Source: JANNSW01 sp031431235 (GTDB lineage Bacteria; Pseudomonadota; Alphaproteobacteria; Rhizobiales; Hyphomicrobiaceae). From it: a stretch of DNA of 10,533 nucleotides. Shown piece by piece: positions 1-5,946 of this stretch (position 1 is the first letter of the stretch; every line of letters starts with the position of its first letter). The stretch covers positions 1 to 10,533 of the forward strand of contig JANPDA010000266.1 of the NCBI GenBank assembly GCA_031431235.1. The letters run 5' to 3'. The position numbers and the translations under genes were made by a program. Below the pieces are notes generated by a model. The model searched no databases and was not told the origin of the DNA. It saw only the letters and a program-made list of their open reading frames with translations.

Positions 1-90
1 CAGCCCACTAGCCAACTCTTTGTTTGTGTTCCCTCTTTCCATTCATTGATCCAGCTTCGCCGGAATCGAATGAATGGGACGGAACACTAG
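1..90. repeat. Partial copy 1 of a MITE-like repeat (direct repeat with 10321-10410)
   Basis: This stretch matches 10321-10410 in the same orientation with 81 of 90 identical positions by hand count, and the last 36 bases are identical. Similarity stops abruptly after the terminal CTAG at 87-90. It contains an imperfect hairpin (CATTCATTGAT at 40-50 against ATCGAATGAATG at 65-76). By comparison with the right-hand copy it should extend about 40 bases further upstream, outside the window. It carries no gene. The CTAG supplies or coincides with the stop codon of the neighbouring minus-strand gene. Confidence 0.85.
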
Positions 91-662
91 CGTTGCATCC
101 GATTGTCGTCGGTGTCGCCCTGCCGATGGGGCAGCACATCGGGCTCGAAGCCATCCCAACCATCGCGGCCGTAATCGGCCCTGCGAGCAGCCGGATCGAT
201 GGGGTCGTGGCGATCGAGGATGGCTTGAACGGCTCCGCCGCGCGCGTCATCGGTGCGGACAGTCACCAACGTGCCACCACGCCGGACAGCTTCCACGTAC
301 ACGTGCGCGTTCTCCTCGGTCTCGCCACCCTCGACGAGGGCGCCGATGATACCGCCCGCGGTTGCTCCTGCCACTGCGCCGACCGCAACTGCCGTCAGCC
401 AGCCGGCCGCCACCACCGGACCGAGCCCGGGAATGGCCATCAGCCCCAATCCGGCAAGAAGCCCCGCGCCGCCACCCAGGGTCGCGCCCAGGCCTGCACC
501 CGTGGCAGTTGCCGAAATGTTATCGACGTCGGGGTGCTGCTCACTCACTTCCTGATTGGCCATCAGGCCGATCTCGGAGGAGGGGACACCCGCCGCCTTG
601 ATCTCAGCGACGGCGCGTTGCGCCTGGCCGTAGGAGTCATAGACTCGACTATACGTATTCAT
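87..662 (-). CDS. YflT-like general stress protein with glycine-zipper membrane segment
   Basis: 191 residues. The N-terminal part (about 4-37, VYDSYGQAQRAVAEIKAAGV) resembles the general stress protein 17M / YflT-like domain. Residues 55-110 are a long Gly/Ala-rich hydrophobic stretch with repeated small residues, typical of a glycine zipper that inserts in a membrane. The C-terminal part (120-175) is a soluble segment ending in the family-like GRDGWDGFEP. The start at 662 is preferred over a longer ORF because GAGGA lies about eight bases upstream of it. It is the second gene of a unit with the exported EF-hand protein (28-base gap), so it is probably read from the EcfG promoter at 1199-1223. 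The stop codon TAG falls inside the CTAG at the end of the flanking repeat. The biochemical role of this family is not known; a stress or envelope role is inferred from family name and promoter. Confidence 0.82.
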   Translation of the reverse strand: MNTYSRVYDSYGQAQRAVAEIKAAGVPSSEIGLMANQEVSEQHPDVDNISATATGAGLGATLGGGAGLLAGLGLMAIPGLGPVVAAGWLTAVAVGAVAGATAGGIIGALVEGGETEENAHVYVEAVRRGGTLVTVRTDDARGGAVQAILDRHDPIDPAARRADYGRDGWDGFEPDVLPHRQGDTDDNRMQR

Positions 663-690
663 GGCATGATCCTCATCGATTGGGTTGAGA

Positions 691-1140
691 TCAGTTGAAA
701 ACCACGTTCCCTTTGTAATCGACAGCAACCGACACATTCTTATCGGCTTGTGTCGCCTTGCCGCGCCAGATTCCGTCGGCGTCCTTCGTCAGGTTGCTGA
801 CCTTGTCGAGACCGCTGGCGACGATCCGATCCTTGGCCTGATCCTCGGTGAAGCTGTTGGCGCCGGCGAAGGGGGCTCCCGCCTCGGCCTTGGCCGTCGT
901 GAACACGCCCGCACGGCAGTTTTCGAGGAAGACTGTGTCCGTCAGCTTGCCGTCCGCGGGAATGGTCTTGCCAGCGACCCGCAGTGCCGCGACGTACCGG
1001 CTCGACTCGGTCGCGCTCACTACGCCATCCTTGTCGACGTCGGCGGCAGTCCAGGCGGCCGTGCACTCCGGCTCTGTCATGGCGAAGGCAGGCATCGCCA
1101 TCAGTGACAACAATCCAGCTGCTAGAACTAATCTTTTCAT
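691..1140 (-). CDS. Exported protein with EF-hand loop and PepSY-like C-terminus
   Basis: 149 residues. A clear signal peptide occupies residues 1-20 (MKRLVLAAG...MPAFA, AxA-type cleavage). Residues 34-45 (DVDKDGVVSATE) form a complete EF-hand calcium loop with acids at loop positions 1, 3, 5 and 12 and Gly at 6. Cys26 and Cys75 could form a disulfide in the periplasm. The region 97-149 (FTEDQAKDRIVASGL...DGIWRGKA...VAVDYKGNVVFN) resembles the short PepSY-like modules of many alphaproteobacterial exported proteins. The start at 1140 has AAGGAG nine bases upstream; the seven-residue longer ORF has no such site. A perfect EcfG promoter lies 59 bases upstream. The N-terminal half is paralogous to the exported protein at 5571-5825. 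Calcium binding is inferred from the loop; the function is unknown. Confidence 0.85.
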   Translation of the reverse strand: MKRLVLAAGLLSLMAMPAFAMTEPECTAAWTAADVDKDGVVSATESSRYVAALRVAGKTIPADGKLTDTVFLENCRAGVFTTAKAEAGAPFAGANSFTEDQAKDRIVASGLDKVSNLTKDADGIWRGKATQADKNVSVAVDYKGNVVFN

Positions 1141-1198
1141 GGTAGCGCTCCTTCGATTCACAGGTTCGGATAAACAGAGAACCGTTTCGTGCCTGTAG

Positions 1199-1223
1199 AA
1201 CGTTTCTCGGGGTGATCGGTTCC
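1199..1223 (-). promoter_or_regulatory. EcfG (general stress sigma factor) promoter
   Basis: On the minus strand this reads GGAAC (-35, 1219-1223), a 16-base spacer, then CGTT (-10, 1199-1202), an exact match to the EcfG consensus. It sits 59 bases upstream of the exported EF-hand protein start and should drive that gene and the YflT-like gene. Confidence 0.85.
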
Positions 1224-1474
1224 ACGGCCAGCTCGCTATTGCCGACCTTTGTTGCCGTCGGGGCCGGATGCTCGTGGATGGAGCTGTCGCGCCGATCGAT
1301 GTCCGGTCGCTCGCCCAGCCAGACGGCCTGCGTGACGGGAAAAGTGCGCGAGAGCCGATGCCAGCCGCAAGGAATGCGGCTCGAGGCCGGCGGCAGCAGC
1401 ATCGGCGGCAGACCGGACGACACCTGCTGGCATCGTCCGGCTCGTCAGTCTTCGAGAGAGGCGAGCGATCCTGC

Positions 1475-1732
1475 TCAGGACTTCCAGACGGCGCCGAGCA
1501 GAAAGCCCATCGCCGCCGCGATCGCCAGCGTCGTCAAAGGCTGGTTGCGCACCGAGCTGTCGACTGCGCCTTTGAAATTGGTGGCGACGTCCTGCACATT
1601 CTCGCCGAGTGCTCGCCCACGGGCCATGGCGGCCGCCGCGACGTCCTCGACGCTATCGGCGACAGTCTCGAAGGTCTTGCTGGCCTGTTCGCGAGCAGCG
1701 GTGTGGTCGGTGGGATTGTACTGCTGTGACAT
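1475..1732 (-). CDS. DUF883/ElaB-YqjD-like membrane-anchored protein
   Basis: 85 residues. It begins with a hydrophilic helical segment rich in Ala, Glu and Arg (15-60, with VADSVEDVAAAAMARGRALGE). It ends in a single C-terminal membrane anchor (PLTTLAIAAAMGFLLGAVW, about 65-83). This layout is characteristic of the DUF883/ElaB/YqjD family, whose Escherichia coli members are tail-anchored and have been linked to ribosome association in stationary phase. A GTG three codons upstream (1741) is possible, but GAGGAG is spaced eight bases before the ATG at 1732 and overlaps the GTG, so 1732 is chosen. A near-consensus EcfG site lies 40 bases upstream; read-through from the AI-2E operon is also possible. 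Confidence 0.85.
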   Translation of the reverse strand: MSQQYNPTDHTAAREQASKTFETVADSVEDVAAAAMARGRALGENVQDVATNFKGAVDSSVRNQPLTTLAIAAAMGFLLGAVWKS

Positions 1733-1771
1733 GTCGTTCACTCCTCGGGATCGGGTTCATATCCCAGACAC

Positions 1772-1796
1772 AACGCACCAGGGAGCGATTGGTTTC
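1772..1796 (-). promoter_or_regulatory. Near-consensus EcfG promoter (GAAAC-N16-CGTT)
   Basis: On the minus strand it reads GAAAC at 1792-1796, 16 bases, then CGTT at 1772-1775. It differs from the consensus at one -35 base (GGAAC to GAAAC). The distance to the DUF883 start (40 bases) matches the exact sites in the window. It overlaps the last two bases of the AI-2E gene. Confidence 0.45.
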
Positions 1797-2985
1797 ATTG
1801 CGGCAGATCGATTGTGTCGTCGTAGAGGTGGCGGGCGGCGACCATCGCGGCGATCAGCAACGGTACGGCGAGGAAAACACCCGAAGGTCCCCACATCCAG
1901 CTCCAGAACGCGATCGAGAGGAATACCGCGAACGGGTTGAGTGTCAGCCGCTGCCCGATCAGCAAGGGGGTGATCAGCTCGCTCTCCAGGGTGTTGACGA
2001 TCACATAGAGACCTGGCGCAATCAAAGCCGCCGTCAGGGTCGGCAGGCTGAGCACACCGACGACGAGCAGCGTCACCGTCACAACGATCATTCCGACATA
2101 GGGAAGGTAGTTCAAGGTTGCCGCCAGCACGCCCCAGAGCAGCGGGTTGGGCAAGCCGGCGAGATAGGCGATGGCTGCGGTGGCGAGGCCGAGGAAGACG
2201 TTCACGATCGTCAGTGTGCCGAAATAAATCTTCATGTTGCGGTCGACGTCGGAGAGGATCCGCAACACCAGCAGGCGGGTATCGCGATCGGGCATGAACA
2301 GCACCAGGGCATTTCGCATTTTTGTCTGATAGATCAGCAGGAAAACAAGCGCGAGCGAGAACAGGAACAGCTGATTGAGGGCCGGTGTGACGATGCCGAG
2401 AATGCTGGTGATCATGCCCGACCCCTGCTCGATGCTGACGGTCGCTCCCTTGCTCGCCCCGGTCGCCTGGGCAAAAATGTCGCCGAATTGCTTGAAGATC
2501 TCCATGGGCCGGTTCATCTCGCGCATTTTGGCCCGCAGCAACGCTCCGAGCTCGTTGGCGCGATCGAGCCAATAGGCGATCGGCAGGCTCAACAGCACCA
2601 ACATCACCGCGGCTAGCAGCACCAGCCCGAGCACCACCAGTGCTACGGCGATGCCGCGATTTGCTCCATGCGCCTCGAGCCAATCCGTCACGGGATCGAG
2701 GATCGTCGCGACCACCCAGGCAACGAGGATCGGCACCAGCACGGCGCCCATGAAGTAGATGCACGCGAGCACAGCCAGCACGAACAGTCCGACTTGAGAG
2801 AGCACGGCAGCGCGATCCCAGGGATCGCGAGGCGCCGCAGCATCAGCCGCCTCGGCAGCGGCGGTGCGAGCCGCGCGCTCGATCTGCACGACGAAGTCCC
2901 GCTGGCGCGCCTTCTGCCGTTCTGCCGCCGCAGCCGTTGTCGGCTCCGCGACCTCCAGTACCCCGCTCTCCCCGGTGGCGCTCAT
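1795..2985 (-). CDS. AI-2E family (PerM-type) membrane transporter
   Basis: 396 residues. A charged Ala/Arg/Glu-rich cytoplasmic N-terminus (1-55) is followed by about seven to eight hydrophobic segments (roughly 63-97, 111-140, 195-220, 257-276, 283-345, 353-385). Family hallmarks are visible: a long membrane-flanking region between the second and third segments (140-195), GLPNPLLWGVLAATLNYLPY at 277-296, and the C-terminal ESELITPLLIGQ...NPF...WGPSGVFLAVPLL. Members include TqsA and PerM, implicated in small-molecule or sodium/proton export; the substrate cannot be read from sequence. The ATG at 2985 is chosen because it starts two bases after the stop of the upstream small gene, suggesting translational coupling. 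It has no strong ribosome binding site of its own. It is the second gene behind the EcfG promoter at 3329-3354. Confidence 0.9.
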   Translation of the reverse strand: MSATGESGVLEVAEPTTAAAAERQKARQRDFVVQIERAARTAAAEAADAAAPRDPWDRAAVLSQVGLFVLAVLACIYFMGAVLVPILVAWVVATILDPVTDWLEAHGANRGIAVALVVLGLVLLAAVMLVLLSLPIAYWLDRANELGALLRAKMREMNRPMEIFKQFGDIFAQATGASKGATVSIEQGSGMITSILGIVTPALNQLFLFSLALVFLLIYQTKMRNALVLFMPDRDTRLLVLRILSDVDRNMKIYFGTLTIVNVFLGLATAAIAYLAGLPNPLLWGVLAATLNYLPYVGMIVVTVTLLVVGVLSLPTLTAALIAPGLYVIVNTLESELITPLLIGQRLTLNPFAVFLSIAFWSWMWGPSGVFLAVPLLIAAMVAARHLYDDTIDLPQ

Positions 2986-2987
2986 GC

Positions 2988-3248
2988 TCAGGTCGCCCCG
3001 CAGACGATGCGGCGTGCCTTGGCGATCTCGTCCATCACGGCGAGCTCGCACGGCGAGCGTGGACCCGGCGTCATGCCCTCACTCGATGCTTCCAGCCGTT
3101 GATTGACCTCGGCTGCCCAGCGATCGAGGGCTGCGAGCTTGGCCTCGATGGGCAAGCCGGCGGCAGCCGCAATGGCCATCGGGTTCTCGAATTTTGTGAC
3201 GGGGTCAGCCAGGGCGGCACGCCCAATCTGGTCGGGTGACTTCTGCAT
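2988..3248 (-). CDS. Small hypothetical protein, first gene of AI-2E operon
   Basis: 86 residues, soluble and helical, with no signal peptide. It resembles small uncharacterised alphaproteobacterial proteins with the pattern F-x-x-P, then LPIEAKLAALDRWAAEVNQ (32-50), then ASSEGM and a C-terminal VMDEIAKARR. The start at 3248 is set by AAGGAG seven bases upstream; the longer ORF to 3398 crosses the promoter and is rejected. An exact EcfG promoter lies 80 bases upstream. The stop is two bases from the AI-2E start, so the two genes are co-transcribed. Function unknown; the repeated Lys-Leu-x-x-Leu-x-x-Trp pattern suggests a helical bundle or protein contact surface (inference). Confidence 0.75.
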   Translation of the reverse strand: MQKSPDQIGRAALADPVTKFENPMAIAAAAGLPIEAKLAALDRWAAEVNQRLEASSEGMTPGPRSPCELAVMDEIAKARRIVCGAT

Positions 3249-3328
3249 GGGTGGCTCCTTCATCTCTGATGTCCGTCGGCCAGGCGCAAGCAGTCGACGC
3301 CAGAGCGTTGCTGTCTGGCATCGATAGT

Positions 3329-3354
3329 AACGCCGAGCCACCCACTGGGGTTCC
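3329..3354 (-). promoter_or_regulatory. EcfG promoter (minus strand of a divergent pair)
   Basis: On the minus strand it reads GGAAC at 3350-3354, a 17-base spacer, then CGTT at 3329-3332, an exact consensus match. It drives the small hypothetical gene and the AI-2E gene. The -35 box is 12 bases from that of the plus-strand promoter at 3367-3392. Confidence 0.85.
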
Positions 3355-3366
3355 CTGAGGTCGCGA

Positions 3367-3392
3367 GGAACCGGCCGAGGCGTCCGTGCGTT
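3367..3392 (+). promoter_or_regulatory. EcfG promoter (plus strand of a divergent pair)
   Basis: GGAAC at 3367-3371, 17 bases, CGTT at 3389-3392: an exact consensus match, 37 bases upstream of the PRC-barrel start. Confidence 0.87.
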
Positions 3393-3429
3393 CGACAACC
3401 AATCGATGGGCCAAAACAGGAGTTGAGTG

Positions 3430-3816
3430 ATGGCAAGGACGGATATGTCGATGATTTCGAGCGAGGACGTGCACGGTACCGATGTCTACGGTCCCACGGG
3501 TGCAGGAGAGAGCCGGGAGGATGCCGACGAGGAGGCCATTGGCGAGATCGATCATCTGATGATCGACAAGGCGACGGGCCGCGTCACCTACGCCGTGATG
3601 AGCTTCGGTGGATTTCTCGGCCTCGGCAACAGCCACTATCCGCTGCCTTGGGCTGCGCTCACCTATGACACCAGCATCGGTGGCTACCGGACCAATGTCA
3701 CCGAGCGCCAGTTGAACGACGCGCCGGGCTTCGATGACGATTCCTGGTCGGATCGTGCCTGGGAGGCGCGCACGCACGAGCACTATCGTGTGCCGGCCTA
3801 TTGGACTAGCGTCTGA
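3430..3816 (+). CDS. PRC-barrel domain protein
   Basis: 128 residues, soluble. The central part (about 12-90) matches the PRC-barrel pattern: a short strand (SSEDVHGTDVYGPTG), an acidic segment, IGEIDHLMIDKATGRVTYAV (38-57), then SFGGFLGLGNSHYPLPWAAL. PRC-barrels occur in photosynthetic reaction centre H subunits, RimM and many free-standing stress-associated proteins of soil alphaproteobacteria. A free-standing member like this has no assigned reaction. The C-terminal tail (100-128) is acidic and aromatic. The ATG at 3430 has AGGAG seven bases upstream and fits the EcfG promoter just before it; a GTG one codon earlier is less well spaced. Another EcfG promoter starts four bases after the stop, so the next gene is separately controlled. 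Confidence 0.88.
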   Translation: MARTDMSMISSEDVHGTDVYGPTGAGESREDADEEAIGEIDHLMIDKATGRVTYAVMSFGGFLGLGNSHYPLPWAALTYDTSIGGYRTNVTERQLNDAPGFDDDSWSDRAWEARTHEHYRVPAYWTSV

Positions 3817-3819
3817 CCT

Positions 3820-3844
3820 GGAACTTTGCAACCGACGTGGCGTT
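3820..3844 (+). promoter_or_regulatory. EcfG promoter
   Basis: GGAAC at 3820-3824, 16 bases, CGTT at 3841-3844: an exact match, 33 bases upstream of the disordered-protein gene. It begins four bases after the PRC-barrel stop codon. Confidence 0.87.
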
Positions 3845-3877
3845 AACAACAAACTAGAAGCAATCAGGAGTATTGAT

Positions 3878-4171
3878 ATGGCTGACAACAAGCACACCCC
3901 GACGGAAAATCGCGATTCTGCTACCATCGAGCGGGATCGGCAGCGCGAGACGGCCAACAAGGCCGGCCAGACGGGCTCGAAAACTGACAGCCATGCTGGA
4001 ACGACGGGTGGCCAGAAGAGCCATGCATCCGAGTCCGGCAAGCAGGGTGCTGGCAAGTCCGACGCCGGCAATGGCGGCAAATCGGACGGAGCGTCCGGCC
4101 AGCGTTCGGCCAATCCGAGCGGCGGCAAAGCCGGCGACAAATCGGGCACGGTATCCGACAAGGCTCGCTGA
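3878..4171 (+). CDS. Disordered Gly/Ser/Lys-rich hydrophilic protein (stress-associated, LEA/KGG-like)
   Basis: 97 residues with almost no large hydrophobic residues. It is dominated by Gly, Ser, Lys, Ala, Asp and Asn in loose repeats (GKQGAGKSDAGNGGKSDG and similar). It has no signal peptide or membrane segment and is expected to be intrinsically disordered. Composition resembles desiccation or stress hydrophilins and KGG-type proteins; this is similarity of composition, not proven homology. CAGGAG lies seven bases upstream of the ATG at 3878, and the exact EcfG promoter fits this start rather than the longer ORF beginning inside the PRC-barrel gene. Confidence 0.75.
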   Translation: MADNKHTPTENRDSATIERDRQRETANKAGQTGSKTDSHAGTTGGQKSHASESGKQGAGKSDAGNGGKSDGASGQRSANPSGGKAGDKSGTVSDKAR

Positions 4172-4190
4172 GCACTGTCGTAGCCGTCAT

Positions 4191-4218
4191 GCGCTGCGGC
4201 GAGCATTCGCCGCGGCGC
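4191..4218 (+). terminator. GC-rich hairpin after the disordered-protein gene
   Basis: A 12-bp stem (GCGCTGCGGCGA with TCGCCGCGGCGC, one G-T pair) and a four-base loop lie 20 bases after the stop codon. There is no T-tract, so it may be only a weak terminator or an mRNA 3' protection hairpin. Confidence 0.4.
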
Positions 4219-4274
4219 ATACCCGTCCGATGGCTGTGTGGGCTCATTCCAAGCCCGAGCACTGGAGCGATCAG

Positions 4275-4421
4275 ATGATTACCACCCGGGATCAATTGCC
4301 GGAGCTGCAGTCCCCGGCGCCCGACCCGCACCCCAGGCCAGCACCCGTGCCGGTCCCCAGCGATCCGCCCCAGCCGCCCGTTGGCGATCCACCGCAGATG
4401 CCGCCACCCGAAACAACATGA
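4275..4421 (+). CDS. Proline-rich 48-residue protein
   Basis: 48 residues: a short N-terminus (MITTRDQLPEL) and then a Pro-rich tail with PAPVPVPSDPPQPPVGDPP, which makes an extended polyproline chain. Support for being a gene is the GGAG seven bases before the ATG and its place in a run of stress genes on the same strand. No EcfG site precedes it, so expression would be by read-through of the hairpin from the gene before it or from an unrecognised promoter. Function unknown. It could be spurious, as high-GC DNA readily gives proline-rich frames. Confidence 0.45.
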   Translation: MITTRDQLPELQSPAPDPHPRPAPVPVPSDPPQPPVGDPPQMPPPETT

Positions 4422-4496
4422 TCGAAGCTTCGAGGGCACGCCCAGAGGCGTTGGCGCCGGCGAAATCACCTCGCCAGCGATACGAGCGCACGCCGT

Positions 4497-4547
4497 CCGG
4501 CCCGAACCCTTTGGCTGCCGAGCGGGCAACGAGAGGTTTCGGGCCGG
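4497..4547. other. Intergenic inverted repeat
   Basis: CCGGCCCGAACC (4497-4508) pairs with GGTTTCGGGCCGG (4535-4547) with one bulged base, enclosing a 26-base loop. It lies between the convergent proline-rich gene and the 25-residue membrane protein. It could be a bidirectional terminator or a REP-like repeat; no second copy is seen in the window. Confidence 0.45.
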
Positions 4548-4591
4548 TAAGGTGCAATCTGCCGGAAACCGGAGCCTCCGCCCGACCGCAA

Positions 4592-4669
4592 TCAGATGAT
4601 ACCGAAGAGCCTCAAACCGACAATTGCCACGACCGGCACGCCGAGAAGCCACAAAGCCACGTATCGCAT
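4592..4669 (-). CDS. 25-residue single-helix membrane protein
   Basis: The product is a short basic N-terminus followed by one hydrophobic helix (ALWLLGVPVVAIVGLRLFGI), so it is expected to sit in the inner membrane. Three signals support it. A good ribosome binding site, AGGAG, lies seven bases before the ATG. An exact EcfG promoter lies at 4753-4778, about 83 bases upstream on the same strand. The longer ORF containing it would have to read through that promoter. Small membrane proteins of this size often modulate larger membrane complexes, but no partner can be named. It is probably missed by standard gene callers because of length. Confidence 0.62.
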   Translation of the reverse strand: MRYVALWLLGVPVVAIVGLRLFGII

Positions 4670-4752
4670 TTCCGAGCTCCTGAGTTGTTGGACGGAAGCG
4701 GTCGGCCCGCAGTCAGGCTCGGTCCCAATCCACCGCGTTTCTATCCGGGGTG

Positions 4753-4778
4753 AACGCACCACGCGGGCCGCTGGTTCC
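4753..4778 (-). promoter_or_regulatory. EcfG promoter
   Basis: On the minus strand: GGAAC at 4774-4778, 17 bases, CGTT at 4753-4756. This is an exact match and lies 40 bases past the end of the minus-strand receiver gene. The only coding sequence downstream on that strand is the 25-residue membrane protein. Confidence 0.82.
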
Positions 4779-4818
4779 GCGGGAACCCCATGAAAGACCG
4801 CCTCGGCACTCGGAACAC

Positions 4819-5199
4819 TCAGATCTCGATGCCCAACAAGCCGATCAGCCCCTCGACCAGACGCGCTGGCGCTGCAGGCTTGGGAATGACGGCACCACCC
4901 TCGACCGTATCGCCCGGGCGACCGTAGCCACTGTGCAGAATGAACGGGATGCCGCGGACCCGCAGCCTGCCGCAGAGCGCATTCACGTCGTCGCCGAAAT
5001 CCAGAACGGCGGCTGACAGATCGTCGAGCTCGATCATGTGGATTGCGTCGGCGACGTTGCTGGCAGTCGAGACGGTGGCACCCGCCAACTGCAGCTCGCA
5101 AGCGATGTCGTGGGCAACGAGCATTTCATCCTCGACGAGGAGGATCGATCGTCCTTCGAGGCCAGTCATCGGGAGGCCAGTCATCGGGAGGCAAGTCAT
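4819..5199 (-). CDS. Single-domain response regulator (receiver), canonical residues present
   Basis: 126 residues forming one receiver domain (about 16-123) and no output domain. Visible landmarks are the acidic pair in ILLVEDE (Glu23, Asp24), the likely phospho-acceptor Asp67 in AAVLDFGDD, Ser90 in ILHSGYG and the conserved Lys107 in VIPKP. It should therefore be phosphorylatable. Single-domain receivers act as phosphate sinks or relay proteins, and several tune the alphaproteobacterial general stress response. The start at 5199 is chosen for GGAG eight bases upstream; two further in-frame ATGs lie in a 15-bp tandem repeat (5184, 5169). No EcfG promoter is seen upstream. It is paralogous to the receiver at 6228-6698 and near the HWE kinase at 6825. 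Confidence 0.85.
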   Translation of the reverse strand: MTCLPMTGLPMTGLEGRSILLVEDEMLVAHDIACELQLAGATVSTASNVADAIHMIELDDLSAAVLDFGDDVNALCGRLRVRGIPFILHSGYGRPGDTVEGGAVIPKPAAPARLVEGLIGLLGIEI

Positions 5200-5202
5200 C
5201 GG
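5158..5202. repeat. Three tandem 15-bp units spanning the receiver start codon
   Basis: The unit GAGGCCAGTCATCGG occurs three times in a row; the third copy differs by one base. On the minus strand each unit carries an in-frame ATG and encodes a five-residue repeat (MTCLP, MTGLP, MTGLE). Gain or loss of a unit would keep the reading frame. Confidence 0.9.
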
Positions 5203-5488
5203 ATGGACTCCGGTGCGCCAGAACGCATGAGCACGACGACCTCTCACGGGTGGCGAAGCCCTGTCCCGCCGACGATCCGCCATCGCAGGGCGAGGCCGGG
5301 CGGTCGAGCGAGGAGCGACCCCGCGAGCGCTGATGAAGGCTTGCACCATATGGTCTGGCGCAATCGGCGCACTGATGCATGTTAGCAACCCTGCCTCCCG
5401 GACGACGCCGACAGCACGCCGGGTCGTCACCGAGATGGCCCGCAGGAACCAAGCCCCGCCCGAGCTCGACCAGGAAACGTCAACGTAT

Positions 5489-5514
5489 GGAACAATGTGC
5501 CACGCCGGCTCGTT
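5489..5514 (+). promoter_or_regulatory. EcfG promoter
   Basis: GGAAC at 5489-5493, 17 bases, CGTT at 5511-5514: an exact match, 56 bases upstream of the small exported protein at 5571. The stretch from 5200 to this promoter holds no supportable gene and should contain the unrecognised promoter of the divergent receiver gene. Confidence 0.85.
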
Positions 5515-5570
5515 TCGGTCCGGTGAAAGCTAATTGGTTTTCATTCAACCAACCCAATCGGAGTAGTACA

Positions 5571-5825
5571 ATGCGAGCGTTCATTCTTGCAGCAGCAGCC
5601 GTGACGATGGCTCTCTCGATGCCGACCGCCTATGCAGAATCCTCGAAAAACTGCACGGCGATGTGGACGAAGCTCGATACGACCAACGCTGGTGAGCTTA
5701 CCGGCGACGTGGCGAAGCCCTATCACGATGCCATGACGAAGGCCGGCGGCACCATCGGTACGTCGCTCGCCATGAAGGACTTCATGACCTCCTGCGAGGC
5801 CGACACCTTCAAGGGCATGCAGTGA
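5571..5825 (+). CDS. Small exported protein with degenerate EF-hand-like loop
   Basis: 84 residues. A signal peptide spans residues 1-22 (hydrophobic AAAAVTMALSM, then PTAYA), giving a mature periplasmic protein of about 62 residues with Cys28 and Cys75. It aligns with residues 26-82 of the exported protein at 691-1140: CTAxW near the start, Cys and Phe near the end, and matching spacing with one short gap. It lacks the PepSY-like half. In the region of the calcium loop only the first Asp (Asp36) and the Gly remain of the key positions (DTTNAGELTGDV), so calcium binding is unlikely. CGGAG is spaced seven bases before the ATG. An EcfG promoter precedes it and a strong terminator follows. Function unknown. 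Confidence 0.82.
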   Translation: MRAFILAAAAVTMALSMPTAYAESSKNCTAMWTKLDTTNAGELTGDVAKPYHDAMTKAGGTIGTSLAMKDFMTSCEADTFKGMQ

Positions 5826-5849
5826 CCTCGACGTGAGACGAGGTTGCGG

Positions 5850-5880
5850 AAGGGCCGGCGCTTTGCCGGCCCTTTCGTCG
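5850..5880 (+). terminator. Rho-independent terminator
   Basis: A perfect 10-bp stem (AAGGGCCGGC, 5850-5859, with GCCGGCCCTT, 5865-5874) has a five-base loop and is followed by a short T-rich run. It lies 25 bases after the stop of the exported protein. A smaller hairpin (CCTCG...CGAGG, 5826-5843) directly precedes it. Confidence 0.8.
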
Positions 5881-5946
5881 TTGCCGAGCAGCTGACAACA
5901 GCCCAAACAACGACTGAATCATTTTCGCGATCGGTTGCGCCTCGGC

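Noticed and set aside
1..90. Integron attC site
   Set aside because: The repeat has hairpins, but I could not place matching RYYYAAC/GTTRRRY core sites at its ends, and no integrase is present.
81..94. EcfG promoter within the repeat (GGAAC followed by CGTT)
   Set aside because: The spacing is only five bases, far from the required 16-17.
24..698. Long plus-strand open frame opposite the YflT-like gene
   Set aside because: It is antisense to a better-supported gene with family similarity and ribosome binding site, and starts inside the repeat. Its translation is low in recognisable features.
1224..1474. Possible small genes between the EF-hand gene promoter and the DUF883 gene
   Set aside because: Frames exist on both strands but have no ribosome binding site, family likeness or promoter; I see nothing supportable here.
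1609..2616. 335-residue plus-strand frame opposite the AI-2E gene
   Set aside because: Its composition (Arg, Gln, His, Asp rich) is that of the reverse complement of a membrane protein gene; the minus-strand frame has clear membrane segments and family motifs.
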